Shown one piece after another: positions 63,862-64,000 of a stretch of 64,000 nt of DNA. Numbering within the stretch: position 1 is the stretch's first letter; every line of letters starts with the position of its first letter. This DNA is from Bacteroidales bacterium (GTDB lineage: Bacteria > Bacteroidota > Bacteroidia > Bacteroidales > VadinHA17), in NCBI GenBank assembly GCA_003141895.1, contig PLNT01000012.1, forward strand, positions 15,654 through 79,653, written 5' to 3'. A model generated the notes under the pieces. The model was not told the origin of the DNA. It did no database searches and worked only from the letters and a program-made list of their open reading frames with translations. The position numbers and the translations under genes are program-made.

Positions 63862-64000
63862 GAGTGGCTAAGTTTTTCGTCTTTAATAAATTGCAAGATT
63901 ATTTATTGGGTCATACAATAATTCAATATTAAGGTTTAATACTTGTATACCGACTCACCCAAGTTATGAAACCATACACATTAACTAAAGTTAGTGTGTC

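Overview
The window looks like chromosomal DNA of an AT-rich member of the Bacteroidota, most likely a Bacteroidales-type lineage from an uncultured or environmental source. The reasons are lineage-typical families (DUF2141, FISUMP and SiaC/DUF1987 domains, an outer-membrane beta-barrel receptor with a carboxypeptidase-regulatory-like domain, a type IX secretion-like C-terminus), many signal peptides ending in -AQ, lipoproteins with short lipoboxes, TAnnTTTG promoter elements and little Shine-Dalgarno signal. Species cannot be named from the sequence alone.

Layout. 0.2-9.5 kb: secreted and metabolic single genes (GH130 glycosidase lipoprotein, two VOC proteins, a Tat-exported PHP-like protein, a double NTF2-like protein, a flippase/VIT1/DinB run, two secreted beta-sandwich proteins on either side of a trpF-like gene stub, a GNAT enzyme). 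9.7-17.7 kb: Nudix, RluA-type pseudouridine synthase, DUF2141, a two-gene carotenoid-type pair (CrtI-like desaturase plus CrtB-like synthase), a fused FakA/FakB-like fatty-acid kinase protein and a DUF1295 membrane protein. 18-25.5 kb: TPR protein, esterase lipoprotein, FISUMP lipoprotein, diacylglycerol kinase, a tetraheme cytochrome with one CX3CH site, an outer-membrane beta-barrel receptor and a NudK-like hydrolase. 25.8-34.5 kb: one 8.7-kb gene for a cyclic beta-1,2-glucan synthase.

36.3-43.1 kb is a degenerate accessory stretch: a broken alpha/beta hydrolase, a lipoprotein with fibronectin-like repeats, a frameshifted minus-strand gene, a large macroglobulin-like secreted protein, a group II intron 3' scrap, a DUF433/DUF5615 toxin-antitoxin pair and tRNA-Gln. 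43.2-56 kb returns to core genes (SiaC-like regulator, RHH protein, fructose-bisphosphate aldolase, TolC/HlyD pair, tsaB, efp, SpoIIE-type phosphatase, tyrS, cvpA, YncE-like propeller, CDF-like transporter).

56-60.5 kb carries a type IX-like secreted beta-helix protein and a divergent MBOAT plus SGNH acyl-transfer pair. At about 60.57 kb there is a tRNA 3'-end fragment with its terminator, followed by a tyrosine recombinase gene and unrecognised small genes and lipoproteins. This reads as the left edge of an integrated element that continues past the window end.

Intergenic DNA is rich in palindromic repeats. They include a 163-bp element with perfect 28-bp terminal inverted repeats around a 19-bp hairpin, two composite elements bounded by TTAACCxCA/TGTGGTTAA-type ends, and a widespread GC-rich CCCC/GGGG palindrome family that often lies between convergent genes. 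I did not find a clear new multi-gene defence or metabolic system. The strongest leads are the tRNA-bounded element, the nested repeat elements, the MBOAT/SGNH pair, the CX3CH cytochrome and the decayed 36-43 kb region.
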